In this document: one piece after another, positions 15,773 to 23,835 of the stretch
Numbering within the stretch: position 1 is the first letter of the stretch
Layout: every line of letters begins with the position of its first letter
Source of the DNA: Streptomyces sp. NRRL S-244
Lineage (GTDB): Bacteria; Actinomycetota; Actinomycetes; Streptomycetales; Streptomycetaceae
NCBI RefSeq assembly: GCF_000717915.1
Contig: NZ_JOCX01000029.1
Location: 1 to 64,000 of the forward strand
Length of the DNA stretch: 64,000 nucleotides
Direction of reading: 5' to 3'
Position numbers and translations under genes: made by a program
Notes under the pieces: model-generated
Database searches by the model: none
What the model saw: only the letters and a program-made list of their open reading frames with translations
What the model was told of the DNA's origin: nothing

Positions 15773-16258
15773 TTACAGCTGACCGCGCTCCTTGCGCTTC
15801 ACGGCCGAGATCACCCGGTTCGTCTCGCGCGTGTCCTGCTTCTCGCGCAGGGCCTGGCGCTTGTCGTACTCCTTCTTGCCCTTCGCCAGCGCGATCTCGA
15901 CCTTCGCCCGGCCGTCCTTGAAGTACAGCGAGAGCGGCACGATCGTGTTGCCCGTCTCGCCGGTCTTCGAGTCCAGCTTGTCGATCTCCTCGCGGTGCAG
16001 GAGGAGCTTGCGCTTGCGGCGGGCGCTGTGGTTGGTCCAGGTGCCCTGGCTGTACTCCGGCACGTGCACGTTGTAGAGCCAGGCCTCGCCGCTCTCCACC
16101 GACACGAACCCGTCCACCAGCGAGGCCCGGCCCTGGCGCAGGGACTTGACCTCGGTGCCCGTGAGCACGAGGCCGCACTCGTAGGTGTCGATGATCGTGT
16201 AGTCGTGCCGCGCCTTCTTGTTCTGGGCGATCAGCTTGCGCCCTTTTTCCTTAGCCAT
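15773..16258 (-). CDS. smpB: SsrA-binding protein
   Basis: A 161-residue tmRNA partner that binds the tRNA-like domain and carries it into the ribosomal A site. The OB-fold core is seen as [20 protein letters not shown] and the conserved [11 protein letters not shown]. The basic C-terminal tail ([18 protein letters not shown]) is the part that mimics codon-anticodon pairing. Length is normal for the family. It is 84 bp upstream of ssrA and 18 bp downstream of the S41 protease gene. The ATG has no obvious Shine-Dalgarno, which suggests coupling to the preceding gene. Confidence 0.96.
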   Translation of the reverse strand: MAKEKGRKLIAQNKKARHDYTIIDTYECGLVLTGTEVKSLRQGRASLVDGFVSVESGEAWLYNVHVPEYSQGTWTNHSARRKRKLLLHREEIDKLDSKTGETGNTIVPLSLYFKDGRAKVEIALAKGKKEYDKRQALREKQDTRETNRVISAVKRKERGQL

Positions 16259-16276
16259 AGTGCGGTCATTTTCGCA

Positions 16277-17488
16277 CTACGGACCCACCCCGAGGCCACC
16301 CAATACCGTGCGGGCCCGTTCCTCGACCCCGTCGCCCGCCGCCAGGTCCGGGGTGATGCCGCTGCCGTCGAGGCTGCGGCCCGCCGGGGTGCGGTACGTA
16401 CCCACCGTCAGCTCCGCCACCGAGCCGTCCGGGAGCGGCGTCGGCATCTGCACCGAGCCCTTGCCGAATGTCCTCGTGCCCACCGCCACCGCGCGGCCGC
16501 GGTCCTGGAGGGCGCCCGTCACCAGCTCGGCCGCGCTCATCGTGCCGCCGTCGACCAGCGCCACCAGGGGTCTCGCGGTGTCCCCGCCCGGGCTCGCGTA
16601 CAGGGCGCGCTGGGCCCCCCGTACGTCGTACGTGGCCACCAGCCCGCCGTCCAGGAACGCCGAGGCGGCCGTCACGGCCTCGGTGACCAGGCCGCCCGGG
16701 TTGCCCCGCAGGTCGAGCATGACGCCGGCGCCGGGCGGGGCCGCGCGGACGGCGGCCCGGACCTGTTCGCCCGATCCGCGGCTGAAGGAGGCGACCTTGA
16801 TGACGGTGATCCCGCCCGGGAGCTCCCGTACGGTCACGGGCTCGGTGTGCAGCTGCTCGCGGCGCAGCGTCTCGGTGAGGTCGGCGCCGTCCCGGGTGAG
16901 GCGCAGGACGACCGGGGTGCCGGCGCCCCCGCGCAGGAGGGCGATCACGTCGCAGACGCGCAGGCCGGTGACGTCGTGGCCGTCGACGCTCAGCAGCCGG
17001 TCCCCGGCGCGCAGCCCGGAGCGGGCGGCGGGGCTGCCGGGCTGGACCCTCTCGACGGCGATGCGGTCGTCGCGGCGGCTCTCGATCCAGAGCCCGACGC
17101 CGGTCCAGCGGCCGTCGAGGTCGTCGGTGAAGGCGGCGTACTCGCCCTGGTCGTAGACCATGCCCCAGCGGTCGCCGCTGCGGCTGACCACCTCCTGGGC
17201 GGCCTTCTTGCCGGACTTGCCCTCGGCGGCGGCTTCGGCCGCGGCGCGGGCGACGGCCTCGCGGTCGGCGGTTCCGGTGTCCCGGGGGGCCTCGGGCCCG
17301 GCCGCGGGGGGCTGCGTACCGGCGGCCGCTAAGGTGCCGCCCGCGGCGCCGACGGCGTCCGCCCGGTCCCAGCAGCCGGTGCCCGCCGCGGCGCCCACGG
17401 CCGCGACGAAGGCCAACGTCAAAGCGGCCCCGCGACGCAGGTCGCGGGGCCGGAGACAGAAGGCGGCAATACTCGGCAAGCCCAGCAT
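16277..17488 (-). CDS. S41 family carboxy-terminal processing peptidase
   Basis: A 403-residue secreted or membrane-anchored protease. A basic N-terminus and hydrophobic segment (about residues 20-38, AALTLAFVAAVGAAAG) act as signal or anchor. An Ala/Gly/Pro linker follows, then a PDZ domain (about 125-215, with GVGLWIE and VQPGSPAARSGLRAGDRLLSV) and the S41 catalytic core. The Ser-Lys dyad is visible as GGTMSAAEL (S318) and FGKGSVQ (K343). Leu53 in the linker is encoded by TTA (17330-17332), so full expression may need the bldA tRNA. It lies in the order ftsE-ftsX-S41-smpB-ssrA, all on the minus strand, so a link to cell-wall remodelling is inferred. Confidence 0.9.
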   Translation of the reverse strand: MLGLPSIAAFCLRPRDLRRGAALTLAFVAAVGAAAGTGCWDRADAVGAAGGTLAAAGTQPPAAGPEAPRDTGTADREAVARAAAEAAAEGKSGKKAAQEVVSRSGDRWGMVYDQGEYAAFTDDLDGRWTGVGLWIESRRDDRIAVERVQPGSPAARSGLRAGDRLLSVDGHDVTGLRVCDVIALLRGGAGTPVVLRLTRDGADLTETLRREQLHTEPVTVRELPGGITVIKVASFSRGSGEQVRAAVRAAPPGAGVMLDLRGNPGGLVTEAVTAASAFLDGGLVATYDVRGAQRALYASPGGDTARPLVALVDGGTMSAAELVTGALQDRGRAVAVGTRTFGKGSVQMPTPLPDGSVAELTVGTYRTPAGRSLDGSGITPDLAAGDGVEERARTVLGGLGVGP

Positions 17489-17555
17489 GGCGCCGAGTCT
17501 AGGACAAGCCCCGTGGAGGCACGGCGGGTTGGGCGGACCTCACACGGGGCGCTTG

Positions 17556-18488
17556 TCACACCTTCAGGTACTTGCGCAATGCGATGAAGGCGGCCAGCGA
17601 GGGCATCAGCACCCCGATGACCAGCACCAACGGCAGCTTCGTCAACACGGAGTCCCAGCCGATGAAGTTGATCAGCTCCATCTTCGTGCGCAGCGAGGCG
17701 CCGTGGTCGATGACGAAGTACTGGCCGGCGCCGAGCATGACGCAGGCCAGCACGGCGCCGACGAGGCCCGCGAAAGCGGCCTCCATGATGAACGGCACCT
17801 GGATGTAGAAGCTGGAGGCGCCCACGAGCCGCATGATCCCCGTCTCCCGCCGACGGCTGAAGGCGGAGACGCGCACGGTGTTGACGATCAGCAGCAGGGC
17901 CACGATCAGCATGATCAGCATGATGCCGAGGGCGGCCACGTTGAGGTAGCCGAGCATCGTGAAGAGGTTGTCGAGCTCGGTGTGCTGGTCGGCGACCGAC
18001 TGGACGCCGTCACGGCCCGCGAAGGCGGTCGTGATGACCTTGTACTTCTCGGGCTGCTTGAGCTTCACCCGGAAGGAGTCGGGCATCTGGTCCGGGGTGA
18101 TCACCGAGGCGAGCGCGGTGTGCCCGAAGCGCTCCTTGTAGTGCTTGAAGGCCTCGTCGGAGGACTCGTAGTGGACCGTCTCGACGAGGTCCATCTTCTT
18201 CAGGTCGGTCTCGATCTGCTGCTTCTGCTCGGGAGTGACCGCGCCCTTGGCACAGGCCTTGCTCCCGCTCTCACCGTTGTCCTCCGCGTCGCTCTTGTTG
18301 CAGAGGTAGATCGAGACGTTGACCTTGTCGTACCAGTAGCCCTTCATCTTGCTCACCTGGTCGCGCATGAGCAGGGAGCCGCCGAACAGGGCCAGCGACA
18401 GGGCCACGGAGATGATGACCGCGAAGGTCATGGTGAGATTGCGGCGGAGACCGACGCCGATCTCCGACATGACGAACTGGGCGCGCAT
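17556..18488 (-). CDS. ftsX: Cell division protein FtsX, permease subunit
   Basis: A 310-residue membrane protein with four transmembrane helices: one near residues 20-42 (MTFAVIISVALSLALFGGSL), then three in the C-terminal FtsX domain (about 205-305). The large extracellular domain between helices 1 and 2 is typical and contains two cysteines (YLCNKSD and SKACAKG). With FtsE it forms an ABC-type complex that transmits a cytoplasmic signal to cell-wall hydrolases at division or growth sites. It starts 17 bp after the ftsE stop. Confidence 0.95.
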   Translation of the reverse strand: MRAQFVMSEIGVGLRRNLTMTFAVIISVALSLALFGGSLLMRDQVSKMKGYWYDKVNVSIYLCNKSDAEDNGESGSKACAKGAVTPEQKQQIETDLKKMDLVETVHYESSDEAFKHYKERFGHTALASVITPDQMPDSFRVKLKQPEKYKVITTAFAGRDGVQSVADQHTELDNLFTMLGYLNVAALGIMLIMLIVALLLIVNTVRVSAFSRRRETGIMRLVGASSFYIQVPFIMEAAFAGLVGAVLACVMLGAGQYFVIDHGASLRTKMELINFIGWDSVLTKLPLVLVIGVLMPSLAAFIALRKYLKV

Positions 18489-18505
18489 GACGTCTCAAGG
18501 GCCTT

Positions 18506-19195
18506 TCAGTGCTGGTAGCCGTAGACGCCGCGCGACTGGTCGCGCACGAGTCGGCCCTGTTCGAGTTCGATGACGCGCTTGCGCATCTGGTCCACGATCT
18601 GCTGGTCGTGCGTGGCCATGATCACGGTGGTGCCGGTCCGGTTGATCCGGTCCAGCAGCTTCATGATGCCGACCGAGGTCTGCGGGTCGAGGTTTCCGGT
18701 GGGCTCGTCCGCGATGAGGAGGGCCGGCCGGTTGACGAAGGCGCGGGCGATGGCCACGCGCTGCTGCTCACCGCCGGAGAGCTCGCCCGGCATGCGGTCC
18801 TCCTTGCCGCCGAGGCCCACGAGCTCCAGGACCTGCGGGACGGCCTTGCGGATCTCGCCTCTCGGCTTGCCGATGACCTCTTGGGCGAAGGCGACGTTCT
18901 CGGCCACCGTCTTGTTGGGGAGCAGGCGGAAGTCCTGGAACACGGTCCCCAGCTGGCGCCGCATCTGCGGGACCTTCCAGTTGGAGAGCTTGGCGAGGTC
19001 CTTGCCGAGGACGTGGACCTGGCCGTGGCTCGCCCGTTCCTCGCGCAGCACCAGCCGCAGGAAGGTGGACTTGCCGGAGCCGGAGGAGCCGACCAGGAAG
19101 ACGAACTCGCCCTTCGCGATGTCCAGGGAGACATCTCTGAGTGCGGGGCGGTTCTGCTTCGGGTAGGACTTGGAGACGTTGTCGAATCGGATCAC
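18506..19195 (-). CDS. ftsE: Cell division ATP-binding protein FtsE
   Basis: A 229-residue ABC ATPase with Walker [11 protein letters not shown]-loop [11 protein letters not shown], signature LSGGEQQR, Walker [10 protein letters not shown] and switch His in ATHD. It drives FtsX at the inner face of the membrane. The start is GTG ([12 protein letters not shown]); no strong Shine-Dalgarno is seen. In actinobacteria prfB usually lies directly upstream of ftsE; here the order is kept but a small opposite-strand gene and a bidirectional terminator are interposed. Confidence 0.96.
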   Translation of the reverse strand: MIRFDNVSKSYPKQNRPALRDVSLDIAKGEFVFLVGSSGSGKSTFLRLVLREERASHGQVHVLGKDLAKLSNWKVPQMRRQLGTVFQDFRLLPNKTVAENVAFAQEVIGKPRGEIRKAVPQVLELVGLGGKEDRMPGELSGGEQQRVAIARAFVNRPALLIADEPTGNLDPQTSVGIMKLLDRINRTGTTVIMATHDQQIVDQMRKRVIELEQGRLVRDQSRGVYGYQH

Positions 19196-19459
19196 GGGTG
19201 CACCACGGTCGCCGGGAGTAGGTGTGCGGAGTCGGTGTGCGTGACCATACGCGAACGGGCGGGGGGTGGGGGCCCGGCGTCCGGAGTTGCCCGATATATC
19301 CCCTGGTCCGGGAGGGGATCGTTCCGCGATGGTCCGCGATTGCCCGGACGGGCCGCGCCGAATGTCGCCGGAGCTGGCACAGTGGTAGGGGAACGCAGTC
19401 GTTCCTTCATGCGTTGTTCAAGGTGTTCGTTGTTCCAGGGGACGAGAGGAGGAGAGCGC

Positions 19460-19654
19460 ATGACGTATGACCGGCTCGTGTGCGCGAACTGCGCCGCGCC
19501 CGTCAGCCAGGGCCGTTGCCCGGTGTGCCGGGCGAACCGGGAGCGCCTCCAGCAGCAGGAGGGCCCCTTCGGCGGCCTGAACCCCTTGGCGCTCATCGTG
19601 CTCCTGGTGGTCCTCGTCGCGGCGCTGGCCCTGTTGGCGCAGCAGACGGCGTAG
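19460..19654 (+). CDS. Small zinc-ribbon, tail-anchored membrane protein
   Basis: A 64-residue protein. The N-terminal half has two CxxC pairs (VCANC and CPVC) about 8 residues apart, forming a probable zinc ribbon; the C-terminal half is a single transmembrane helix (NPLALIVLLVVLVAALALLA) ending QQTA. A strong AGGAGGAG lies 6 nt before the ATG, so it is very likely translated. It lies opposite the prfB-ftsE operon. I do not know its function; topology would put the zinc ribbon in the cytoplasm. Confidence 0.85.
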   Translation: MTYDRLVCANCAAPVSQGRCPVCRANRERLQQQEGPFGGLNPLALIVLLVVLVAALALLAQQTA

Positions 19655-19705
19655 CCACCTCTCGCCGCGTCCCGATCATCGACGCAGACGTACAGACATC
19701 CAGAC

Positions 19706-19754
19706 GTATGGCGAAGGGCCCGGACACCTGAGGTGTCCGGGCCCTTCGCCATAC
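19706..19754. terminator. 24-bp palindromic bidirectional terminator
   Basis: The 24-nt arm 19706-19729 (GTATGGCGAAGGGCCCGGAC then ACCT) is perfectly complementary to 19731-19754 with one base between. It separates the small zinc-ribbon gene and prfB, which converge, and must serve both. Confidence 0.85.
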
Positions 19755-19777
19755 GCCATACGTCTGGGTCCGCGTGC

Positions 19778-20887
19778 TTACGCGGTCTGCTCCTGCTGCT
19801 TGCGCCAGCGGATGCCGGCCTCCAGGAAGCCGTCGATCTCGCCGTCGAGGACCGCCTGCGGGTTGCCGACCTCGAACTCCGTCCGCAGGTCCTTGACCAT
19901 CTGGTACGGGTGCAGGACGTAGGACCGCATCTGGTTGCCCCAGGAGCTTCCGCCGTCCTTGAGGGCGTCCATCTTGTCCTTCTCCTCCTGGCGGCGCCGC
20001 TCGAGCAGCTTGGCCTGGAGGACGTTCATCGCGCTGGCCTTGTTCTGGATCTGCGAGCGCTCGTTCTGGCAGGAGACGACGATGCCGGTCGGCAGGTGCG
20101 TGATGCGCACCGCCGAGTCGGTCGTGTTGACGCCCTGCCCACCGGGGCCCGAGGCGCGGTACACGTCCACGCGCAGCTCGGCCTCGTCGATCTCGACGTG
20201 GTCGCTGGTCTCGACGACCGGCAGCACCTCGACGCCCGCGAACGAGGTCTGGCGCCGGCCCTGGTTGTCGAAGGGCGAGATGCGCACGAGGCGGTGGGTG
20301 CCCTGCTCGACCGAGAGCGTGCCGTAGGCGTACGGGGCCTTGACGACGAAGGTGGTCGACTTGATGCCGGCCTCTTCCGCGTACGAGGTCTCGTAGATCT
20401 CGGTGGGGTAGCCGTGGCGCTCGGCCCAGCGCAGGTACATGCGCTGGAGGCGCTCGGCGAAGTCGGAGGCGTCGACGCCGCCGGCCTCGGCGCGGATGTT
20501 GACCAGCGCCTCGCGCTCGGCGTACTCGCCGGAGAGCAGGGTGCGGACCTCCATCTCGTCCAGCGCCTTGCGTACGGAGACCAGCTCGGCCTCCGCCTCC
20601 GCGAGGGTGTCCGCGTCGTCCATCTCCTGGGCGAGGTCGAACAGCACCGCGAGGTCGTCGATGCGGCCGCGCAGGGTCTCGGTCTTGCGGACCTCGGCCT
20701 GGAGGTGCGAAAGCTTGCTCGTGATCTTCTGAGCGGCCTCCGGGTCGTCCCACAGGGACGGCGCGGCGGCCTGCTCCTCGAGCACGGCGATTTCTGCCCT
20801 CAGCTTGTCGAGGTCCAGGACGGCCTCGATCGACCCCATGGTCGAGGAGAGGGACTTCAGCTCTTCGGAAACATCGACGACTGCCAC
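19778..20887 (-). CDS. prfB: Peptide chain release factor 2
   Basis: A 369-residue RF2 that terminates translation at UGA and UAA. The stop-codon-reading tripeptide is SPF (residues 204-206, the RF2-type S-P-F), and the peptidyl-tRNA hydrolysis motif GGQ is at 249-251 in SGPGGQGVN. The frame is continuous from the GTG start, so the programmed +1 frameshift of E. coli prfB is absent. It leads the prfB-ftsE-ftsX-smpB gene order common in actinobacteria. Confidence 0.95.
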   Translation of the reverse strand: MAVVDVSEELKSLSSTMGSIEAVLDLDKLRAEIAVLEEQAAAPSLWDDPEAAQKITSKLSHLQAEVRKTETLRGRIDDLAVLFDLAQEMDDADTLAEAEAELVSVRKALDEMEVRTLLSGEYAEREALVNIRAEAGGVDASDFAERLQRMYLRWAERHGYPTEIYETSYAEEAGIKSTTFVVKAPYAYGTLSVEQGTHRLVRISPFDNQGRRQTSFAGVEVLPVVETSDHVEIDEAELRVDVYRASGPGGQGVNTTDSAVRITHLPTGIVVSCQNERSQIQNKASAMNVLQAKLLERRRQEEKDKMDALKDGGSSWGNQMRSYVLHPYQMVKDLRTEFEVGNPQAVLDGEIDGFLEAGIRWRKQQEQTA

Positions 20888-20978
20888 GGGTCCAGCGTAG
20901 CCGGTCCGCGGGCGGCACTGTCCGGGCAGGCCGGATCACCCGTTCTGATGAACGGACGAACGGGCGTACCCTCACGGT

Positions 20979-21068
20979 ATGACTCTGCTCCTCGTCAAGC
21001 GCCGCCATGTGGACCACATGCGTGTCACGACGACGAGCTGTCTGCCGCCGGACCATCCCCAAGCCTGA
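20979..21068 (+). CDS. Putative leader peptide (29 aa), HVDxxRV...C type
   Basis: A 29-residue open frame starting MTLLLVKRRHVDHMRVTTTS, then CLPPDHPQA and a TGA stop. The RRHVDxxRV-x4-C pattern matches the small leader-peptide family that Streptomyces annotations place upstream of sulfur or cysteine-related genes, where translation of Cys codons is thought to control downstream expression. The ATG has no Shine-Dalgarno. TACCCT at 20967-20972 ends 6 nt before it, the spacing of a leaderless mRNA. The next gene, 132 bp on, is the 2OG-type oxygenase. GGTCCTGT (21087-21094) and ACAGGACC (21168-21175) in the spacer are complementary. Confidence 0.7.
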   Translation: MTLLLVKRRHVDHMRVTTTSCLPPDHPQA

Positions 21069-21200
21069 TCCACCCCGATCCGACTTGGTCCTGTACGCGG
21101 CCCAAGCGGCTCCGGCGCCATCCCTGCCGGCGGCCCTCCCCATCCGCTGCCCCGACACCTCTGGGGAACAGGACCCCGTGACATCCGAAACGGAGCCGTC

Positions 21201-22232
21201 ATGCCGTCCGCGCACAACGATCTTTCTGCCGATTCCGCAGTGCCCGCCCTTCCCGTCATCGACCTGTCCCAGGCCGACGACCCGGCCCAGCGGGGCGACT
21301 TCCTGAAGAAGCTGCACGCCGTGGCCCGGGACACGGGCTTCCTGTACCTCACCGGGCACGGGATCACCGAGGCGGAGACCGCCCGCATCCTTGAGCTGAC
21401 CAGGGCTTTCTTCGCCCTGCCGGAGGCTGACCGGCTCGCGGTGAGCAATCTGAACTCGCCGCACTTCCGCGGGTACACCCGCATCGGCCACGAGCTGACC
21501 GGCGGGGCCTCCGACTGGCGCGACCAGCTGGACGTCGGCGCCGAGCGCCCGGCGCCGGCGCTGGGGCCGGACGACCCGGCGTACCTGTGGCTGGAGGGCC
21601 CGAACCAGTGGCCGCAGGCCCTGCCGGAGCTGCGGCCGGTGGTCCTGGAGTGGCAGGCGCGGCTGGCGGCGGTGGCCCACCGGCTGCTGCGGGAGCTGCT
21701 GACCTCGATCGGCGCCCCGTCCGACTTCTTCGACGAGGCGTTCGCGGACCGGCCGCACCTGCACACGAAGCTGATCCGCTACCCGGGATCCGCCCCGTCC
21801 GGGGCCGACCAGGGGGTCGGGGCGCACAAGGACTACGGGTTCCTGACGCTGCTGCTCCAGGACGGGGTGGGCGGGCTCCAGGTACGGCAGGGGGACGGGT
21901 TCCTGGACATCCCGCCGCTGCCGGGGGCGTTCGTGGTCAACCTGGGCGAGCTGCTGGAGATCGCGACGGAGGGATACCTGGTGGCCACGGACCACCGCGT
22001 GGTCAGCCCGCCGGGGGCGGTGGAGCGGTACTCGGTGCCGTTCTTCTACAACCCGCGGCTGGACGCGGTGATCGAGACGGTGCCGGGTGACTACCTGCGG
22101 TCGGCGCCGGGGGTCGCGCACGACGCGTCGAACCCGCTGCACGCGGAGTACGGCCGCAACGAGCTCAAGGGCTGGACCCGCGCCCACCCGGCCGTGGCCC
22201 GCCGCTGGCACCCGGAACTGGTCGAGGCATAG
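21201..22232 (+). CDS. 2-oxoglutarate/Fe(II)-type oxygenase, isopenicillin N synthase family
   Basis: A 343-residue non-haem iron oxygenase. The DIOX_N region (about residues 15-130) begins LPVIDLSQADDPAQR. The jelly-roll core carries the iron triad H209-x-D211 (GAHKDYGFLTLL) and H265 (ATDHRVVSP), with the co-substrate-binding RxS motif RYS at R276-S278. The R-x-S arginine suggests 2-oxoglutarate binding, but IPNS itself also has RxS, so co-substrate use is not settled. The substrate is unknown. It appears to be controlled by the upstream leader peptide and has no other co-directional partner. Confidence 0.88.
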   Translation: MPSAHNDLSADSAVPALPVIDLSQADDPAQRGDFLKKLHAVARDTGFLYLTGHGITEAETARILELTRAFFALPEADRLAVSNLNSPHFRGYTRIGHELTGGASDWRDQLDVGAERPAPALGPDDPAYLWLEGPNQWPQALPELRPVVLEWQARLAAVAHRLLRELLTSIGAPSDFFDEAFADRPHLHTKLIRYPGSAPSGADQGVGAHKDYGFLTLLLQDGVGGLQVRQGDGFLDIPPLPGAFVVNLGELLEIATEGYLVATDHRVVSPPGAVERYSVPFFYNPRLDAVIETVPGDYLRSAPGVAHDASNPLHAEYGRNELKGWTRAHPAVARRWHPELVEA

Positions 22233-22337
22233 CCCCTGCGGGGCCCTGCGGGGCCTGGTTGCGGGTTCCGCTGCGCGGGGCTTTCTCCCCGCCCCGCACT
22301 TCTCCCGTTCACCGGGCTCTGCCCGGACCCGCGCAGC

Positions 22338-22373
22338 GGCCCCGGCGGCCCCGGCGGCCCCGGCGGCCCCGGT
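22338..22373. repeat. Four 9-bp tandem repeats (GGCCCCGGC)
   Basis: GGCCCCGGC is repeated four times (last copy ending T) between the convergent oxygenase and kinase genes. It could slip or fold but has no evident function. Confidence 0.8.
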
Positions 22374-22395
22374 CCGACCACCCGGCCGGGTACGG

Positions 22396-23661
22396 CTACG
22401 GCTTCTTCTGCTTCGACGGGGTCGAGTGCTTCGTGTCCTGGGGCGGCGGCTCGTCGCCGGACGCGGCCAGCCAGGTGCCCACACCCAGCGCGGCGGCCAG
22501 CACCACGGCCCCCGCCGTCAGGGCCAGCCGCCGCTTGCGGGCCGTCTCCGCGCGGTGGCGGGCCGACCCCGGCCGGTGGCCGCCGGCAGGGCGCGGCACC
22601 CGGGCCGTGCCCAGCGCGCCCCCGGCCAGCTCGTCCGGTCCCGGAACCCGCATCGAGGTGTGCGTGTCCCGGTTCGAGTCCGTCGCGGAACCCGGCACCA
22701 GCGGGACCACGCCCCGCCGCCGGACCGGATCGGCCTCCGAGACGGACTCCGCCGGCTCCGGGTCCGGGTCCGGTTCGTACGGCTCGTCCACGTCCAGCGG
22801 CGGCATCCCGGCCAGGAGCGGGAGCAGGTCCCGCAGCCGGGCCGAGAGCTCCGAGGCCCGCAGCCGTGAGGCCGGCGCCTTCGCCAGGCACTGCACGATC
22901 AGCTGCCACAGCTCGTCCGGGATCCCGGGGAGCGGGACCACCGTCTCCGTCACGTGCCGCCGCAGCACCGCGCCCGGGTGCCCGCCGCCGAACGGCGTGA
23001 AACCCGCCAGCAGCTCGTACAGCACGGTGGCCAGGGCATATATGTCCACCGCGGCCCGCGGCGGCAGGCCCTCCACGATCTCCGGGGCCAGGTAGTCCGG
23101 CGTGCCGATGATCCGGGTCGTCGGGGCCGAGGCCCGCGCGCCCGGCGCCCCGGACGCCCGCCGCGGCGAGTCGATCAGCTTGGCCACGCCGAAGTCGGTC
23201 AGCAGCGCCGGATGCGAGCCTCCGGGCCCCAGCGGCCCCTGCATGTCCAGCAGGACGTTCTCCGGCTTCACGTCCCGGTGCACGACCCCCGCCGCATGCG
23301 CGGCCGCCAGCGCGTCCGCGACGTCCGCGACGATCGCCACGGCCGCCTCGGGGGCGAGCCGCCGCTCCCGGTCGAGGCGCGTGCGCAGGTCCGTACCGCG
23401 TACGAGGTCCATGACCAGGGCCAGGTCGTTGCCGTCGACGACGAGGTCGCGGACGGAGACGATGTGCGGGTGGTCCAGGCCGAGCAGCGCGCTGCGCTCC
23501 TGGACGAAGCGTCCGACCAGCTCCTGGTCGGACGCGAGGTCCTCGCGCAGCAGTTTGACGGCGACGGGCCCGTCCGGCCCCTCGCCCAGCCACACCGTGC
23601 CCGCGCTGCCGCGCCCCAGGATCTGGTGCGCGGTGTACCGGCTGCCGATCTTCCGTGCCAC
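22396..23661 (-). CDS. pkaB: Membrane Ser/Thr protein kinase, PkaB-like
   Basis: A 421-residue Hanks-type kinase. The N-terminal kinase domain (about 5-265) has glycine loop GRGSAGTV, ATP lysine K36 (VAVKLL), catalytic VVHRDVKPEN (D130), DFG in LLTDFGVAKL and APE in YLAPEIVEG. A juxtamembrane Pro/Arg-rich stretch leads to one transmembrane helix (LALTAGAVVLAAALGVGTWL) and only a short extracellular tail ending in Lys. There are no PASTA repeats. The GTG start at 23661 has GAGGGAG 6 nt upstream, giving MARKIGSRYT. Size and tandem placement next to a longer kinase match PkaB of S. coelicolor. Confidence 0.9.
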   Translation of the reverse strand: MARKIGSRYTAHQILGRGSAGTVWLGEGPDGPVAVKLLREDLASDQELVGRFVQERSALLGLDHPHIVSVRDLVVDGNDLALVMDLVRGTDLRTRLDRERRLAPEAAVAIVADVADALAAAHAAGVVHRDVKPENVLLDMQGPLGPGGSHPALLTDFGVAKLIDSPRRASGAPGARASAPTTRIIGTPDYLAPEIVEGLPPRAAVDIYALATVLYELLAGFTPFGGGHPGAVLRRHVTETVVPLPGIPDELWQLIVQCLAKAPASRLRASELSARLRDLLPLLAGMPPLDVDEPYEPDPDPEPAESVSEADPVRRRGVVPLVPGSATDSNRDTHTSMRVPGPDELAGGALGTARVPRPAGGHRPGSARHRAETARKRRLALTAGAVVLAAALGVGTWLAASGDEPPPQDTKHSTPSKQKKP

Positions 23662-23835
23662 GACTGCTCCCTCAGCGGCTGGCGTACGCACCAAAGCTAC
23701 GCGGCCGGATGGGGGTTGAACGCCCCGGAACACGGCGACCTTCACTTCTGGGGGCGAAATCACGTCCCAGAAGTCGACAAATCCACAACCCAGCCCGCGG
23801 ACCGGTCCCCGAAGTCGACGCCACGGGGCCCCGGT

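Noticed and set aside
19778..20887. Programmed frameshift in prfB
   Set aside because: The frame is uninterrupted from the start codon and no in-frame early UGA is present.
21201..22232. Beta-lactam gene cluster suggested by the IPNS-like oxygenase
   Set aside because: No ACV synthetase, epimerase or acyltransferase gene is nearby; the fold is shared by many unrelated oxygenases.
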